This document shows positions 43,956 through 53,295 of a DNA stretch of 64,000 nucleotides, piece by piece. The position numbers and the translations under genes were made by a program. This DNA is from PoT sp049331405. GTDB lineage: Bacteria; Planctomycetota; Planctomycetia; Isosphaerales; Isosphaeraceae. The DNA is taken from positions 8,494,001-8,558,000 of the forward strand of contig NZ_CP186274.1 of NCBI RefSeq assembly GCF_049331405.1. The letters are read 5' to 3'. Below the pieces are notes generated by a model. It saw nothing but the letters and a program-made list of their open reading frames with translations, had not been told where the DNA came from and made no database searches. How positions within the stretch are numbered: the stretch's first letter is position 1; the number at the start of each line of letters is the position of its first letter.

Positions 43956-45863
43956 TCAGGACGCGTGTTTCGTCTTATTGCCCGGCCGCTGAGTCAAGAG
44001 TCGTAGATATTCAGATCGCAAGGATCGATATTCTTCCGGATTCATAGCTTCATCTGTCTCATCCAATGCTCCCTTCAGGTCGCGCAGGCGGCCTTCCCAT
44101 TCTCGCTCCGCCATCCGGGACAAGATCCCGGCGAGGCGAGCCTCCCAAGGCGCCGGCCCGGCACCTTTGGAGAGGGGGGCGGGCTCGATCGGCAAGAGCA
44201 GACCGGCCGCGAGGGCCCGCAATGCGGGGTCGTCGAGTCGTGATGTCACGTGCTCGAACGTGGGGGGGAGCCCCTCGGCATGCAGGTCGTAGCAGGCCTG
44301 GAGGATCGCACGCAACGGCGCGTCGCGGATCGCGGCTACCGGGACCCGAGTACTCAATCGGACGACCGCGGCCGGCTGGTTCAAGACGATCTCGACCAAT
44401 TCACAGTCGGACACGTCAAGATCTGCCAGTCGTATCGGTGGCGTAGACTCTGCGGCCTGCTCCGAGGCCGGCTGCGACTCGGCCGAGGCCGTCGCAATCC
44501 GTTCGGCCGATTTAAGTCCGGGACGGCGCTGAAGTTGCTTGTATCGCTTCTGGAGAGTGTCGAGCGGCACGCGGAGTCGTTGCGAGAGCGTGTCGAGCGC
44601 CCTGGCGATCTTGACGTCGAGCCCGATCCGGCTCCCGGTCCGCACCTGCCCCAGGATGGTCAGCACCCACTCCGAGGCCCGCCTCGAATCCTCGAGAGAG
44701 TTCAGGTCGAATCGGGTCGCCGCACGCTCGATGGCGTAAGTCAGCGGATCGACGGCTCGATCGACCATGCCTCGGAACGCGTCGGCCCCTTCCTTCAGCA
44801 GGAAGTCGCAGGGGTCGAGGCCGGAGGGCAGGGTGAGAACTCGAACGTCCACTTCATGTCCCAGGAAGAACTCGAGCGAGCGATCCGCGGCCGACTGCCC
44901 CGCCTCGTCCCCGTCGAAGACCAGGACGACGCGATCGGCCAACTGCCGGAGCGACATCACGTGGTCGTCGCCGAGCGCCGTGCCGAGCGTCCCGACCACG
45001 TTCTTGAGGCCGACCTGATGGGCGGCGATGACGTCGGTATAGCCTTCGACCACCGCGACCCAGCCCGCCTCGCGGGCCGCGGCCTTGGCGAGGTCGGCGG
45101 CGAAGAGCAATTTGCGCTTCTGAAAGAGCACCGTCTCGGCGGTGTTGAGGTACTTGGCCGCCCGTTTGCCCTGGGCGGCCAGGGCCTTCTCGGTGGAGGG
45201 CAGGATCCGGCCGCCGAACCCGAGCGTCCGACCTCGCGAGTCGCGGATCGGGAAGATCAGGCGGCCTCGGAACCGTTCGTGGCTCGAGCCCGGCACCTCT
45301 TTGGAGACGACGACCAGGCCGGCCCGCTCCAGCAATTCAGCGCCAAACCCCTCGCGGCGGGCCCGACTACTCAACCAATCTCGAGATTCTGATGCATACC
45401 CCAACCGAAAGCGTTCTATGCTCTCCTGTGTAAGTCCACGTTCGGCCACATAAGCCCTGGCCTCGGAGCTCTTCCCCAGGGCCTCGGCGAAGACCCGTTC
45501 TGCCCAGCTATTGACCGCCACCAGATCCGATTTCGAGGGACCGCGCGAACCCGCCCCGCCGTCCGACTCCTCGAGCGTCACTCCCGCCCGATCGGCCAAC
45601 ATGCGCAGGGCCTCCGGGAAGTCCACCCGTTCGTATTCCTTTACGAAGTCGAAAATGTCGCCCCCGGCGCCGCAACTCCAGCACTTATAAGACTGGCGAT
45701 CCGGGTTGAGTTCGAGAGAAGGGTTGTGGTCGTCGTGAAACACGCACAACGCCTTGAACTTGGAACCGGCACGAATAACAGGCAGGTTGTAACTAGTAAC
45801 CAGATCAACGATGCCGATCGCTTGCTTGATAGCGGCGAGAGTCGATTCGGAATGTCGGGGCAC
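43956..45863 (-). CDS. dnaG: DNA primase
   Basis: DnaG makes RNA primers for replication. The 635-residue protein has the N-terminal CHC2 zinc finger (Cys40, His43, Cys61, Cys64), the RNA polymerase domain with WLSSRARREGFGAELLERAGL, and the TOPRIM centre with WVAVVEGYTDVIAAHQVG and VLVFDGDEAGQSAADRS. Then come an Ala/Glu-rich linker and a C-terminal helicase-interaction domain. It is the first gene of the dnaG-rpoD operon; rpsU, which often precedes dnaG in proteobacteria, is absent here. A strong promoter lies 120 bp upstream. Confidence 0.96.
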   Translation of the reverse strand: MPRHSESTLAAIKQAIGIVDLVTSYNLPVIRAGSKFKALCVFHDDHNPSLELNPDRQSYKCWSCGAGGDIFDFVKEYERVDFPEALRMLADRAGVTLEESDGGAGSRGPSKSDLVAVNSWAERVFAEALGKSSEARAYVAERGLTQESIERFRLGYASESRDWLSSRARREGFGAELLERAGLVVVSKEVPGSSHERFRGRLIFPIRDSRGRTLGFGGRILPSTEKALAAQGKRAAKYLNTAETVLFQKRKLLFAADLAKAAAREAGWVAVVEGYTDVIAAHQVGLKNVVGTLGTALGDDHVMSLRQLADRVVLVFDGDEAGQSAADRSLEFFLGHEVDVRVLTLPSGLDPCDFLLKEGADAFRGMVDRAVDPLTYAIERAATRFDLNSLEDSRRASEWVLTILGQVRTGSRIGLDVKIARALDTLSQRLRVPLDTLQKRYKQLQRRPGLKSAERIATASAESQPASEQAAESTPPIRLADLDVSDCELVEIVLNQPAAVVRLSTRVPVAAIRDAPLRAILQACYDLHAEGLPPTFEHVTSRLDDPALRALAAGLLLPIEPAPLSKGAGPAPWEARLAGILSRMAEREWEGRLRDLKGALDETDEAMNPEEYRSLRSEYLRLLTQRPGNKTKHAS

Positions 45864-45989
45864 CGGGGGCTCCTGAACAAAGGTGTCTCAGGCCCAGGTC
45901 CATGGTGACAACAGCCACCGGAAAGTGGACAACTCGTCCGCATCCGAGCAACCGGCCACCTGTGCCCTTTTCACGTCGGCTTCGGAAGA

Positions 45990-46018
45990 ATTATAACCCG
46001 AATCTGAAAAACGGTCAA
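45990..46018 (-). promoter_or_regulatory. Near-consensus promoter of dnaG-rpoD
   Basis: On the minus strand TTGACC (46013-46018) and a perfect TATAAT (45990-45995) are separated by exactly 17 bp. The -35 box also forms the loop of a small hairpin (GAAAAAC/GTTTTTC, 46006-46025). The predicted leader to the dnaG ATG is about 120 nt. Confidence 0.85.
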
Positions 46019-46025
46019 GTTTTTC

Positions 46026-46400
46026 GGGCCGTTGTACGACACCCTTCGACTTTTTGTAAACCATCATGATTTTAGCAGTTAGAACGGCAACTCTCGGCCC
46101 AATGCCCCCCCGAGCTCCCCTGCAGAACCCTTCGCATTGATTAATGCTTGACAACCCCAGGCCGCTTGTTCCTGCCATTTTGTGGTCGTTCTTCTTACCT
46201 AAACCCTCATAAACGATCGAGGGAGAGTGTCTCACCTGTCCCCAATACCAAGTGTCCAAGTCAAGCCTCTTCAAGAGGATTTTTCGTTTTTTGAAGACGG
46301 CGGTTGCGTGCTCGCAAACCTTCATCCCGGCGTGCGATGGTATATCGGAACCAGAGAGCATGCTATCCGAGAGAATTCGGGGCGGGGCAGTCGCTAACGA
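46026..46400. other. Intergenic region upstream of the dnaG promoter
   Basis: About 375 bp, clearly richer in A/T than the flanking genes, contain no convincing gene. A small palindrome GCATTGATTAATGC lies at about 46135-46148, and a TTGACA at 46147-46152 on the plus strand lacks a matching -10. Confidence 0.45.
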
Positions 46401-46433
46401 AGGAGGGCCTGCCGGTCGGGCAGGCCCTCCTTA
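46401..46433 (-). terminator. Terminator hairpin downstream of the HtrA gene
   Basis: AGGAGGGCCTGCC (46401-46413) pairs with GGCAGGCCCTCCT over 13 bp around a short loop. It lies 60-90 bp past the end of the minus-strand protease gene. The T-tract is weak. Confidence 0.65.
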
Positions 46434-46489
46434 TAGAGATCATAGCTTGTGGAACGGCCCGCCGCTGAGAAAGCGTCGAAGGCTGGGGA

Positions 46490-47974
46490 TCAGGGCTTGC
46501 CCGGCTGGGGCATCCCGAGGATGACGGGGCCGCTCTGGCCGTCCGGCGTCTGGATCACGAGCGGGAGCCCCTGGCCGGGGTCGAGGGCCGAGACGGCCGC
46601 GTCGTATTGGGCTTTGGTCCGAACGGGGGTCCGCCCGACGGCCGCGACCCGCATGCCCGGCTTGAGGCCGGCCCTGGAGGCGGGGCTACCCACCACGACC
46701 TGGTCGATCTCGAGCCCGCCGGCACCGTCGGGGCCTTCGCCCTTCGCGAGTTCGCGGAGCCGGAACCCGAGGGAGGCGAGCACCGGGGCGGTCGGCAGCT
46801 CGGCGATGGTCACATCCACCGTCTTGAGCTTCCCTTCCCGAAGGTAGGCGAGCTGGGTCCTGGATCCTACGGCGAGTCCGGCGGTCCGATTGCGGAGGGT
46901 GGTCGGGTCGGCGACATCACTGTCGGCGATCTTCACGATGACGTCGCCCGGCTTGAGGCCGGCTTCGGACGCAGGGCTTCCCCCCTTCACGTCCAGGACG
47001 AGGGCACCCTTGGTGTCGGAAAGACCGAGGTTCTTGGCCGCGGCCTCGGAGACCGGCTCAATCGCGACGCCGAGATAGCCTCGGACGACTCGCCCGTTCT
47101 TGATGATGTCGTCGACGATCGCCTTGGCCATGGAGGAGGGGATGGCCAGGCCGATCCCTTCGTTCCCCATGTTCTGGTTCGAACTATAGATCGCCGTGTT
47201 GATGCCGATGACGGTGCCGCGGAGGTCGATCAGCGGACCGCCCGAGTTGCCGGGGTTGATCGCGGCGTCGGTCTGGATGAAAGACTCGTATTCATTGATG
47301 CGGAGGTCGTTGCGCTGGGTCGCCGAGACGATGCCGGCCGTGACGGTGTGGTCGAGGGCGAAGGGGCTGCCGATCGCCAGGACCCAGTCGCCGATGTCGA
47401 GCTTGTCGGAGTCGCCCCACTTGGCGGCGACGGGCGCGGTGCCGTTGATCTGGAGGACGGCGAGGTCGGTCTTGGGGTCGGTCCCGACGACCCTGGCGGG
47501 GAGCTTGGTCCCCTGGCTTAAGCGCACCTCGATCTCGTCGGCATCCTTGATGACGTGGTTATTCGTCACGACGAAGCCCTTGTCGCGGTCGATGATGACC
47601 CCCGACCCGAGGTTGCGCCCTTCGATCCCTTCGCCGGCGTTGGCGCGAGGCCGGCCGGGGGCGTTCTGGAGCTGCCGGGTCTCGACGCGGACGACGGCCG
47701 GGGCGACGGCTGCCGTCGCCATCCTGAAGAGGGCGGAGGCTCGGTCGACGACGCCGGCCTTATCGAGCTTGCCGAGGGCCTCGGATGCGGCCCGGGAACG
47801 CCCAGCCTCCCAGGCGTAGCCGGCCTGGTCGGCGACGTAGGGAATCCCGTACACGAAAGCGGCGAGTATGCTGAGGACAAGAAGGATGAGCAGGAATCCC
47901 CTACGGACGGGGGGCGTCGTCGGGCGAGGAGGGGGTTCATCGAGGCCGAAGTCTTGCGGATCGAACGAAGCCAT
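46490..47974 (-). CDS. HtrA/Deg-type serine protease with two PDZ domains
   Basis: This is a trypsin-like protease of the envelope stress group. From ATG 47974 (494 aa; AGGAG upstream) there is a short cytoplasmic proline-rich N-terminus and one membrane anchor (residues 25-45). The catalytic domain has His140 (TNNHVIK), Asp170 (KTDLAVL) and Ser244 (PGNSGGPL). PDZ1 begins near GYLGVAIEPV and PDZ2 covers the C-terminal part (GLEIDQVVVGSPASRAGLKPGM). The membrane anchor rather than a cleaved signal makes it DegS-like in topology but with two PDZ domains. Frames starting further upstream at 48070 lie before the predicted transcription start, so they are unlikely. Confidence 0.93.
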   Translation of the reverse strand: MASFDPQDFGLDEPPPRPTTPPVRRGFLLILLVLSILAAFVYGIPYVADQAGYAWEAGRSRAASEALGKLDKAGVVDRASALFRMATAAVAPAVVRVETRQLQNAPGRPRANAGEGIEGRNLGSGVIIDRDKGFVVTNNHVIKDADEIEVRLSQGTKLPARVVGTDPKTDLAVLQINGTAPVAAKWGDSDKLDIGDWVLAIGSPFALDHTVTAGIVSATQRNDLRINEYESFIQTDAAINPGNSGGPLIDLRGTVIGINTAIYSSNQNMGNEGIGLAIPSSMAKAIVDDIIKNGRVVRGYLGVAIEPVSEAAAKNLGLSDTKGALVLDVKGGSPASEAGLKPGDVIVKIADSDVADPTTLRNRTAGLAVGSRTQLAYLREGKLKTVDVTIAELPTAPVLASLGFRLRELAKGEGPDGAGGLEIDQVVVGSPASRAGLKPGMRVAAVGRTPVRTKAQYDAAVSALDPGQGLPLVIQTPDGQSGPVILGMPQPGKP

Positions 47975-48041
47975 CGCCGGCGGACTCCTGCGATCTTGGA
48001 GGCACGTCTGGGCTGGATTGCCCGAATTCTTGGGGCGACTC

Positions 48042-48070
48042 ATTCTGGACCACTTACCCCTCGAAATCAA
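48042..48070 (-). promoter_or_regulatory. Putative promoter of the HtrA gene
   Basis: On the minus strand TTGATT (48065-48070) and CAGAAT (48042-48047) are separated by 17 bp. The predicted start near 48035 gives a 60-nt leader to ATG 47974. Confidence 0.45.
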
Positions 48071-48222
48071 GTCGAGGCAGTGGGATACAACACGCGACGG
48101 GCCTCTTATTTCCGACTCGCAACGGCGATCGGTGTACCTTCCCCGACACCGCCCTGTCGGGTACGCTCAAGGGGACGGATCCGACACTCAACCTCCGACG
48201 ACCGAAGGTAGTTCAATCGCGT

Positions 48223-50103
48223 ATGTGCGGGATCGCCGGTTTCGTGAACCGCAGCGGCGAGGAGGCCGATCTCGCCACCCTCGAGCGGATGACGGCAACG
48301 CTCTCACACCGAGGGCCCGACGGCGACGGCTTCTTCCGGGAAGGCGCCGCGGGGCTCGGGCATCGCCGCCTCTCGATCATCGACATCGCCGGCGGCGGCC
48401 AGCCGATGTCGAACGAGACGGGGACCATCTGGGTCACCTTCAACGGCGAGATCTACAACGACCCCGAGCTGCGTGCCCAGCTCGAAGCCCGCGGCCACAC
48501 CTTCAAGACCCGCTCCGACACCGAGTGCCTGGTCCACCTCTACGAGGACCACGGCCCCGAGTTCGTGAAGCACCTCAACGGGATGTTCGCGCTCGCCATC
48601 TGGGACATCCCTCGTCGGCGGCTCGTCCTGGCTCGTGACCGGATGGGGCAGAAGCCTCTCCTCTATGCCGAGACCCCACGCGGCGGGATCGTCTTCGGCT
48701 CCGAGGCCAAGGCGCTCCTCGAGCATCCCGACGTTTCCCGGGAGCTCGACCTCGACGGCCTCGCACGCTACCTCTTCTATGAATACATCCCCGCGCCTTA
48801 TTCCATATGGAAGGGGGTCCGCAAGCTCCCTCAGGCGCACGTCCTCGTCTGGGAAGAGGGCAAGTCCACGATCTCGCGCTACTGGCAGGCCCCTCGGGTC
48901 GCGACCGACGCCCCGACCTTCGCGGAGGCAGCCAAGCAGTTCTGGGCCGACTTCCGCGCCTCGGTCGCTCGGCATCGACGCTCCGACGTCCCCGTGGGAG
49001 TTTTCCTCTCGGGGGGCCTCGACTCGTCGAGCGTCGTGACGGCCCTGGCCGAGTTGGAGCCGGCCGCCGGGATCCACACCTTCTCCATCGGCTTCGAGGA
49101 TCCGAGCTTCGACGAGAGCGCCCACTCGCGGAGCGTCGCGCAGTTCCTCGGCACCGATCATCACGAGCGCCGCTTCTCCGTCGAGGCCGTCTATGAGCTC
49201 TTGCCCGAGGTCGCGGCCTGGCTCGACGAACCCTTCGGGGACGCCTCACTCCTTCCGACCCACCTGCTGAGCCGGTTCGCCCGGGATGAGGTCAAGGTCG
49301 TGCTAGGAGGTGACGGGGCCGACGAGTTGCTCGCGGGCTATCCCACCTTCAAGGCCGAGGGCGCCGCGGGGCTCTTCCGCCGACTGCCTGGGCCCGCGAA
49401 GGCCCTCGCCGGGGCCGCGGTGGGGCGACTCCCCGTCAATCACGGCAATTTCAGCTTCGACTTCCAGCTCAAGCAGTTCCTCCGAGGCGCGGACGAACCG
49501 CTGCCTCTGGCGCATCAGCGCTGGCTCGGCTCGTACACGGGGCGAGAGATCGGCCGCATCCTCGTGGCGACGGACACGGTCGAGGTGGAGGCCGAGCACC
49601 TGGCTCGCGCAAGGGCCTTCCTCACCGAGCCCGACCCGATGTCCAGATCACTGGCGATGTATCAGGATACGTACCTGCCCGAGGACATCCTGAGCAAGGT
49701 GGATCGTGCGAGCATGGCCTGCGGGCTCGAGGTGCGTGCGCCGTTTCTCGACGCGACCCTGGTGGACTCTATTCAGTCCATGCCGATTGGATTTAAATAT
49801 GGGCGAGGCCAGACCAAGCGGCTGTTGAAGCGGGCGGCCACAGGACGCGTGCCGGCCGCCATCCTCGCCCGCCGCAAGAAGGGATTCGGGATCCCGGTCG
49901 CCCGCTGGCTCCGAGGGCCCTTAGCCCCGCTACTGGACTCTCTCCTGGCACGAGAACGGCTCGAACGGCAAGGTCTCTTCCGGCCCGATGAAGTGTCTCG
50001 ACGGGTCCTCGAACATCAGCAAGGGGTTCGCGACCATCGGAAACCGCTCTGGACCCTCCTGATGTTCCAGCTCTGGTACGACCGCTGGATCGGCCTAGGA
50101 TGA
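48223..50103 (+). CDS. asnB: Asparagine synthase (glutamine-hydrolysing)
   Basis: AsnB transfers ammonia from glutamine to beta-aspartyl-AMP. The 626-residue product starts at Cys2 (MCGIAGF), the nucleophile of the N-terminal glutaminase domain, with LSHRGPDGDGFF and TFNGEIYN following. The C-terminal synthetase domain has the ATP loop FLSGGLDSSSVV and the later DGADELLAGYPTF and EVRAPFLD motifs. The length is typical of asnB or of the related exopolysaccharide/amidotransferase homologues; the substrate might be other than aspartate in such clusters, but no polysaccharide genes surround it. Confidence 0.9.
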   Translation: MCGIAGFVNRSGEEADLATLERMTATLSHRGPDGDGFFREGAAGLGHRRLSIIDIAGGGQPMSNETGTIWVTFNGEIYNDPELRAQLEARGHTFKTRSDTECLVHLYEDHGPEFVKHLNGMFALAIWDIPRRRLVLARDRMGQKPLLYAETPRGGIVFGSEAKALLEHPDVSRELDLDGLARYLFYEYIPAPYSIWKGVRKLPQAHVLVWEEGKSTISRYWQAPRVATDAPTFAEAAKQFWADFRASVARHRRSDVPVGVFLSGGLDSSSVVTALAELEPAAGIHTFSIGFEDPSFDESAHSRSVAQFLGTDHHERRFSVEAVYELLPEVAAWLDEPFGDASLLPTHLLSRFARDEVKVVLGGDGADELLAGYPTFKAEGAAGLFRRLPGPAKALAGAAVGRLPVNHGNFSFDFQLKQFLRGADEPLPLAHQRWLGSYTGREIGRILVATDTVEVEAEHLARARAFLTEPDPMSRSLAMYQDTYLPEDILSKVDRASMACGLEVRAPFLDATLVDSIQSMPIGFKYGRGQTKRLLKRAATGRVPAAILARRKKGFGIPVARWLRGPLAPLLDSLLARERLERQGLFRPDEVSRRVLEHQQGVRDHRKPLWTLLMFQLWYDRWIGLG

Positions 50104-50265
50104 GCCGAGCCTGAGGATGCATTCCGACTCACGACGAACACGTCAGATTATTCCTCCAGCCCGAAGGCGAGGGGCCAGCCTATCGCTCGGATCGTCGTCG
50201 ACCGAACTCGAGGCCGCCTTGTTCACGACAACCGTCGTCAAAGACCCGTCCCGGAACCGACCCTG

Positions 50266-50988
50266 ATGCGAATCCTCGTCGTTTCCGACATCCACGCGAA
50301 TTGGTCCGCCCTGTCGGCCATCGATGAGCCGCACGACATCTGCCTCTGCCTCGGGGATCTGGTCGACTACGGCCCCGACCCCGCTGAGTGCGTGCGCTGG
50401 GCCATGAACCACGCGCACTACTCGATCCGAGGCAACCACGACCATGGCGTCGCGCAAGGGATCGCTGTGAGCGGCGACCTCGGCTATCGCTATCTCACCC
50501 GCGTCTCACGCCCCTTGATGTGGGATGCGCTCGACTCGGAGGAGCGTCGCTACCTGCTCCAGATGCCGCTCACCCAGCGGATCACCGTCGATGGGCTCCG
50601 CATCTTCATGGTGCATGCCACGCCTCGCGACCCGCTCGACGAATATCTGCGGAAGGACCCCGTCACCTGGGCCAAGCGGGTCCATAACATCGAGGCCGAC
50701 ATCGTCTGCGTGGGGCATTCCCACATGCAGTTCAACCTCGCGGTGGACGGGATGGTGATCCTGAATCCGGGGAGCGTCGGCCAGCCCCGCGACGGCGACC
50801 CTCGCGCGGCCTACGCCGTGATCGACGACAACAAGATCGAGCTGAAGCGAGTCCCGTATCCGGTCGAGCAGACGATCGCCCGCGTCGAGGCCTCGCCGCT
50901 GCCCGATCGGGCCAAGCAGATGATCCGCCACAGCCTCCGTTCGGGCCGACTGCCCGAGGCGCCTGCCATCATCGAGGATGTCGAATGA
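50266..50988 (+). CDS. YfcE/MJ0936-like metallophosphoesterase
   Basis: This calcineurin-like phosphoesterase has 240 residues and two-metal motifs: SDIHAN (Asp, His), GDLVDYGPDP, RGNHDHGV and late VCVGHSHMQF with GSVGQPRDGDPRAAYAV. The pattern fits the small bacterial phosphodiesterase group acting on unspecified phosphodiesters or protein phosphate. Its stop overlaps the MFS start by ATGA, and the MFS overlaps the acyltransferase by 20 bp, forming a tight three-gene operon. Confidence 0.88.
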   Translation: MRILVVSDIHANWSALSAIDEPHDICLCLGDLVDYGPDPAECVRWAMNHAHYSIRGNHDHGVAQGIAVSGDLGYRYLTRVSRPLMWDALDSEERRYLLQMPLTQRITVDGLRIFMVHATPRDPLDEYLRKDPVTWAKRVHNIEADIVCVGHSHMQFNLAVDGMVILNPGSVGQPRDGDPRAAYAVIDDNKIELKRVPYPVEQTIARVEASPLPDRAKQMIRHSLRSGRLPEAPAIIEDVE

Positions 50989-52223
50989 GCCGCCAGGAAC
51001 GGGTGAGCCCGATCTACTTCGCCCTCTTCGCGTCGCTCTACGCCCTGCAAGGGGTGGTCGTCGCCTATTTCTTCAATTTCAACCAGCTCTACATGATCGC
51101 GGCGGGGGTGACCGAGGAGCATGCCGCCGGGATCCAGAGCCTGGCCCTGATCCCGTTCATCCTCAAATTCCTGGGCGGCCCCCTCTCGGACCGGGTCAAC
51201 TTCTTCGGCTTCGGACACCGCAAGCCTTACATCATTCTCGGACTTCTCGTCGAATCCCTCGGGCTGGTCGGCCTGGCTCAACTGGACCCGTCGCGGTCGT
51301 CGACGTCCTTCACGATCGTGGCGATCCTCACGGTCACGGGATTGGCGCTCTATGACACGTGCTGCGACGGGATGGTGATCGACATCACGCCCCCTACGGA
51401 TCGCTCGCGGGTTCAAGGGATGCTCGTCGCTGCCAGGGCGATCGCGGCCATGGTCTGTTCACTCGCCTTCGGCTACTGGCTCGACATCAAGGGCATCCCG
51501 ACGGTTCGCTACCATCAGGTGCTATGGGCCTGTGCGGCACTCGGCCTGATCCCACTTGCCTTGGCCGTCCGTTGCCAGGAGCCTAGTCGAGCGTCCGATG
51601 CCGAGAGATTCCAGTGGGCGGCCCTCAAGGTCCTCATCCTGCCGAGATCTCTGGTCCTGCTGGCTTTCGGCGGCCTCTACTCGGTCGTCGGGTACGGGGT
51701 CGAGATCAACTTGAGCCCGTACTACCAGTCACTGCATTTCAACAAGAGCGAGATCGGCCGCCTCTCTTCGATGCGTTATGTCGGGCGAGCGGTCGGGGCG
51801 GCGTTGCTGACCCTGGCGTCCCGCCGGTTCGGTCGCGGCCTCATCCTGGCCTTCGGCATCGTCTCACTCGCGGCGACCACGGCGGGGCAGGCCTACGTGG
51901 GCGGGTTCGCCTCGGCGACGGTCCAGGGATTCGGCTTCGGCCTGGCTAACGGCTGGGATGACGCCATCTTCTTCGTCCTGGCCATGGAAGCGTCGGATCC
52001 TCGCATGGCCGCGTCGACTTATGCCCTCTTCATGGCCGTCTCGAATGTCAGCGTGGCGGGTGGGTATCTCTTCTCCCTGATGAAGTCCGCATTCGGCGGC
52101 CGCTATGGCTCGGCTTTCCTCGTCGCGGCGGGATTGACCCTGGTCAGCCTCGCCTTGATCCCTCCGCTCAAGCGAAGTCCGTCCAAGACGGCGGAACCCG
52201 ACGATGGTGTTACCATTGCCTAA
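50985..52223 (+). CDS. Major facilitator superfamily transporter
   Basis: The inner-membrane carrier has 412 residues and twelve predicted helices. The loop between helices 2 and 3 has GGPLSDRVNFFGFGHRKPYI, an MFS motif A variant followed by the HRKPYI string also found in AmpG/acetyl-CoA transporter-like members. It is translationally coupled to the phosphoesterase (ATGA) and followed by an acyltransferase. In other bacteria a lysophospholipid flippase of the MFS (LplT) sits beside an acyltransferase-acyl-ACP synthetase (Aas), so lysophospholipid uptake or recycling is a reasonable but unproven guess. Confidence 0.83.
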   Translation: MSRQERVSPIYFALFASLYALQGVVVAYFFNFNQLYMIAAGVTEEHAAGIQSLALIPFILKFLGGPLSDRVNFFGFGHRKPYIILGLLVESLGLVGLAQLDPSRSSTSFTIVAILTVTGLALYDTCCDGMVIDITPPTDRSRVQGMLVAARAIAAMVCSLAFGYWLDIKGIPTVRYHQVLWACAALGLIPLALAVRCQEPSRASDAERFQWAALKVLILPRSLVLLAFGGLYSVVGYGVEINLSPYYQSLHFNKSEIGRLSSMRYVGRAVGAALLTLASRRFGRGLILAFGIVSLAATTAGQAYVGGFASATVQGFGFGLANGWDDAIFFVLAMEASDPRMAASTYALFMAVSNVSVAGGYLFSLMKSAFGGRYGSAFLVAAGLTLVSLALIPPLKRSPSKTAEPDDGVTIA

Positions 52224-53250
52224 CTACCTCGTGATTGCCGGGCTCGCCTTGCTGTCGCTCGGCCTGATCTACGCCGCATTGCCCTGGATTATCCTGGGTG
52301 TCTTTCGATGTCTGCTCTGGCCTCGCTACTCGTTCGTGGTCGAGGGGCAGGAGAACCTCCCTAAGACCGGGCCCGCCGTCCTGGCCATCAATCATGTGAC
52401 CTGGATCGACGGCTTCGTCATGGCCGCGAACCTCCCGAGGCGCGCACGGGCACTCGTCAACGCAAGCTATATTGGCCTCCCCGTGATCCGTCATCTGGCC
52501 TCGCGAGTGGGCCTGATCCCGGTCCCCTTCTCGAAGCCGAGTGCGCTCAGGACTTCGATCAAGGCGACTCGGGATGCCCTCGAGCGAGGCGAGGTCGTCG
52601 CGCTCTTCCCCGAGGCTCAACTCACCCGGAATGGCCTCCTCGGCCCCTTCTATCGGGGCATCGAGGTGATCATCGACGGCAAGGAGCAGATCCCGGTGGT
52701 CCCGGTCTATCTGGACAACCTCTGGGGAAGCGTCTTCAGTTACTCGGGCGGGCGATTCTTCCGCAAGTGGCCGAAAGGCTGGCGGCGGACCGTCGTCGTC
52801 GTGTACGGGAGGCCCGTCAAACCGCCGATCACGATTTTCGCGCTTCGCCAGGCTGTCCTGGAAGCCGGGGTGCGGGCCTTCGAACTTCGCCGAGGCCAGG
52901 TGGGCCCACTGGAAACCCTCGACCCGAGCAAACCAAGGTTCGAGCATCCCGTATTGGGGCTGCTCACCTCGGCCGCCTCGGATTATCACGCGGCTGATGT
53001 GAACCAGGTTGGATACAAGGAGGGGACCGTCGGCCATCCCGTGCCGGGCGTCGCGCTCAAGGTCGAGGACGATGCGGGGAATGACCTCGGGCCGAACGAA
53101 ACCGGCCGCGTCATTGCGCTCGTCGCCGGCAAGGGAAAGTGGGTCGACACCGGCGTTCGCGGGAGCCTGGATCGCGACGGATTCCTGCGGATCGAGGCGC
53201 AAGTCGAAGGCACCGGTTCGACTCTATCAACCGTACCGGCATCGAACTGA
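52204..53250 (+). CDS. PlsC-type acyltransferase fused to a vestigial acyl-AMP ligase C-terminal piece
   Basis: The 348-residue protein has an N-terminal membrane segment (6-36) and a 1-acylglycerol-3-phosphate acyltransferase domain. Its HxxxxD motif is NHVTWID (His64, Asp69), followed by RVGLIPVPF, the FPEAQLTRNG block at 135-144 and IPVVPVYLDN at 163-172. From about residue 266 to 330 it continues with GYKEGTVGHPVPGVALKVEDDAGN-type sequence and WVDTGVRGSLDRDGFLRI. This closely resembles the segment of adenylate-forming enzymes around the TGD motif. The ATP-binding and A3-A6 motifs of a complete ligase are missing, so only a small remnant of an Aas-like fusion remains. Its start overlaps the MFS stop by 20 bp. 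Confidence 0.82.
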   Translation: MVLPLPNYLVIAGLALLSLGLIYAALPWIILGVFRCLLWPRYSFVVEGQENLPKTGPAVLAINHVTWIDGFVMAANLPRRARALVNASYIGLPVIRHLASRVGLIPVPFSKPSALRTSIKATRDALERGEVVALFPEAQLTRNGLLGPFYRGIEVIIDGKEQIPVVPVYLDNLWGSVFSYSGGRFFRKWPKGWRRTVVVVYGRPVKPPITIFALRQAVLEAGVRAFELRRGQVGPLETLDPSKPRFEHPVLGLLTSAASDYHAADVNQVGYKEGTVGHPVPGVALKVEDDAGNDLGPNETGRVIALVAGKGKWVDTGVRGSLDRDGFLRIEAQVEGTGSTLSTVPASN

Positions 53251-53295
53251 TCGTGTTCTCGAGCGGAACGCGGGCTCGTCGGAGAATCGCGGGGC

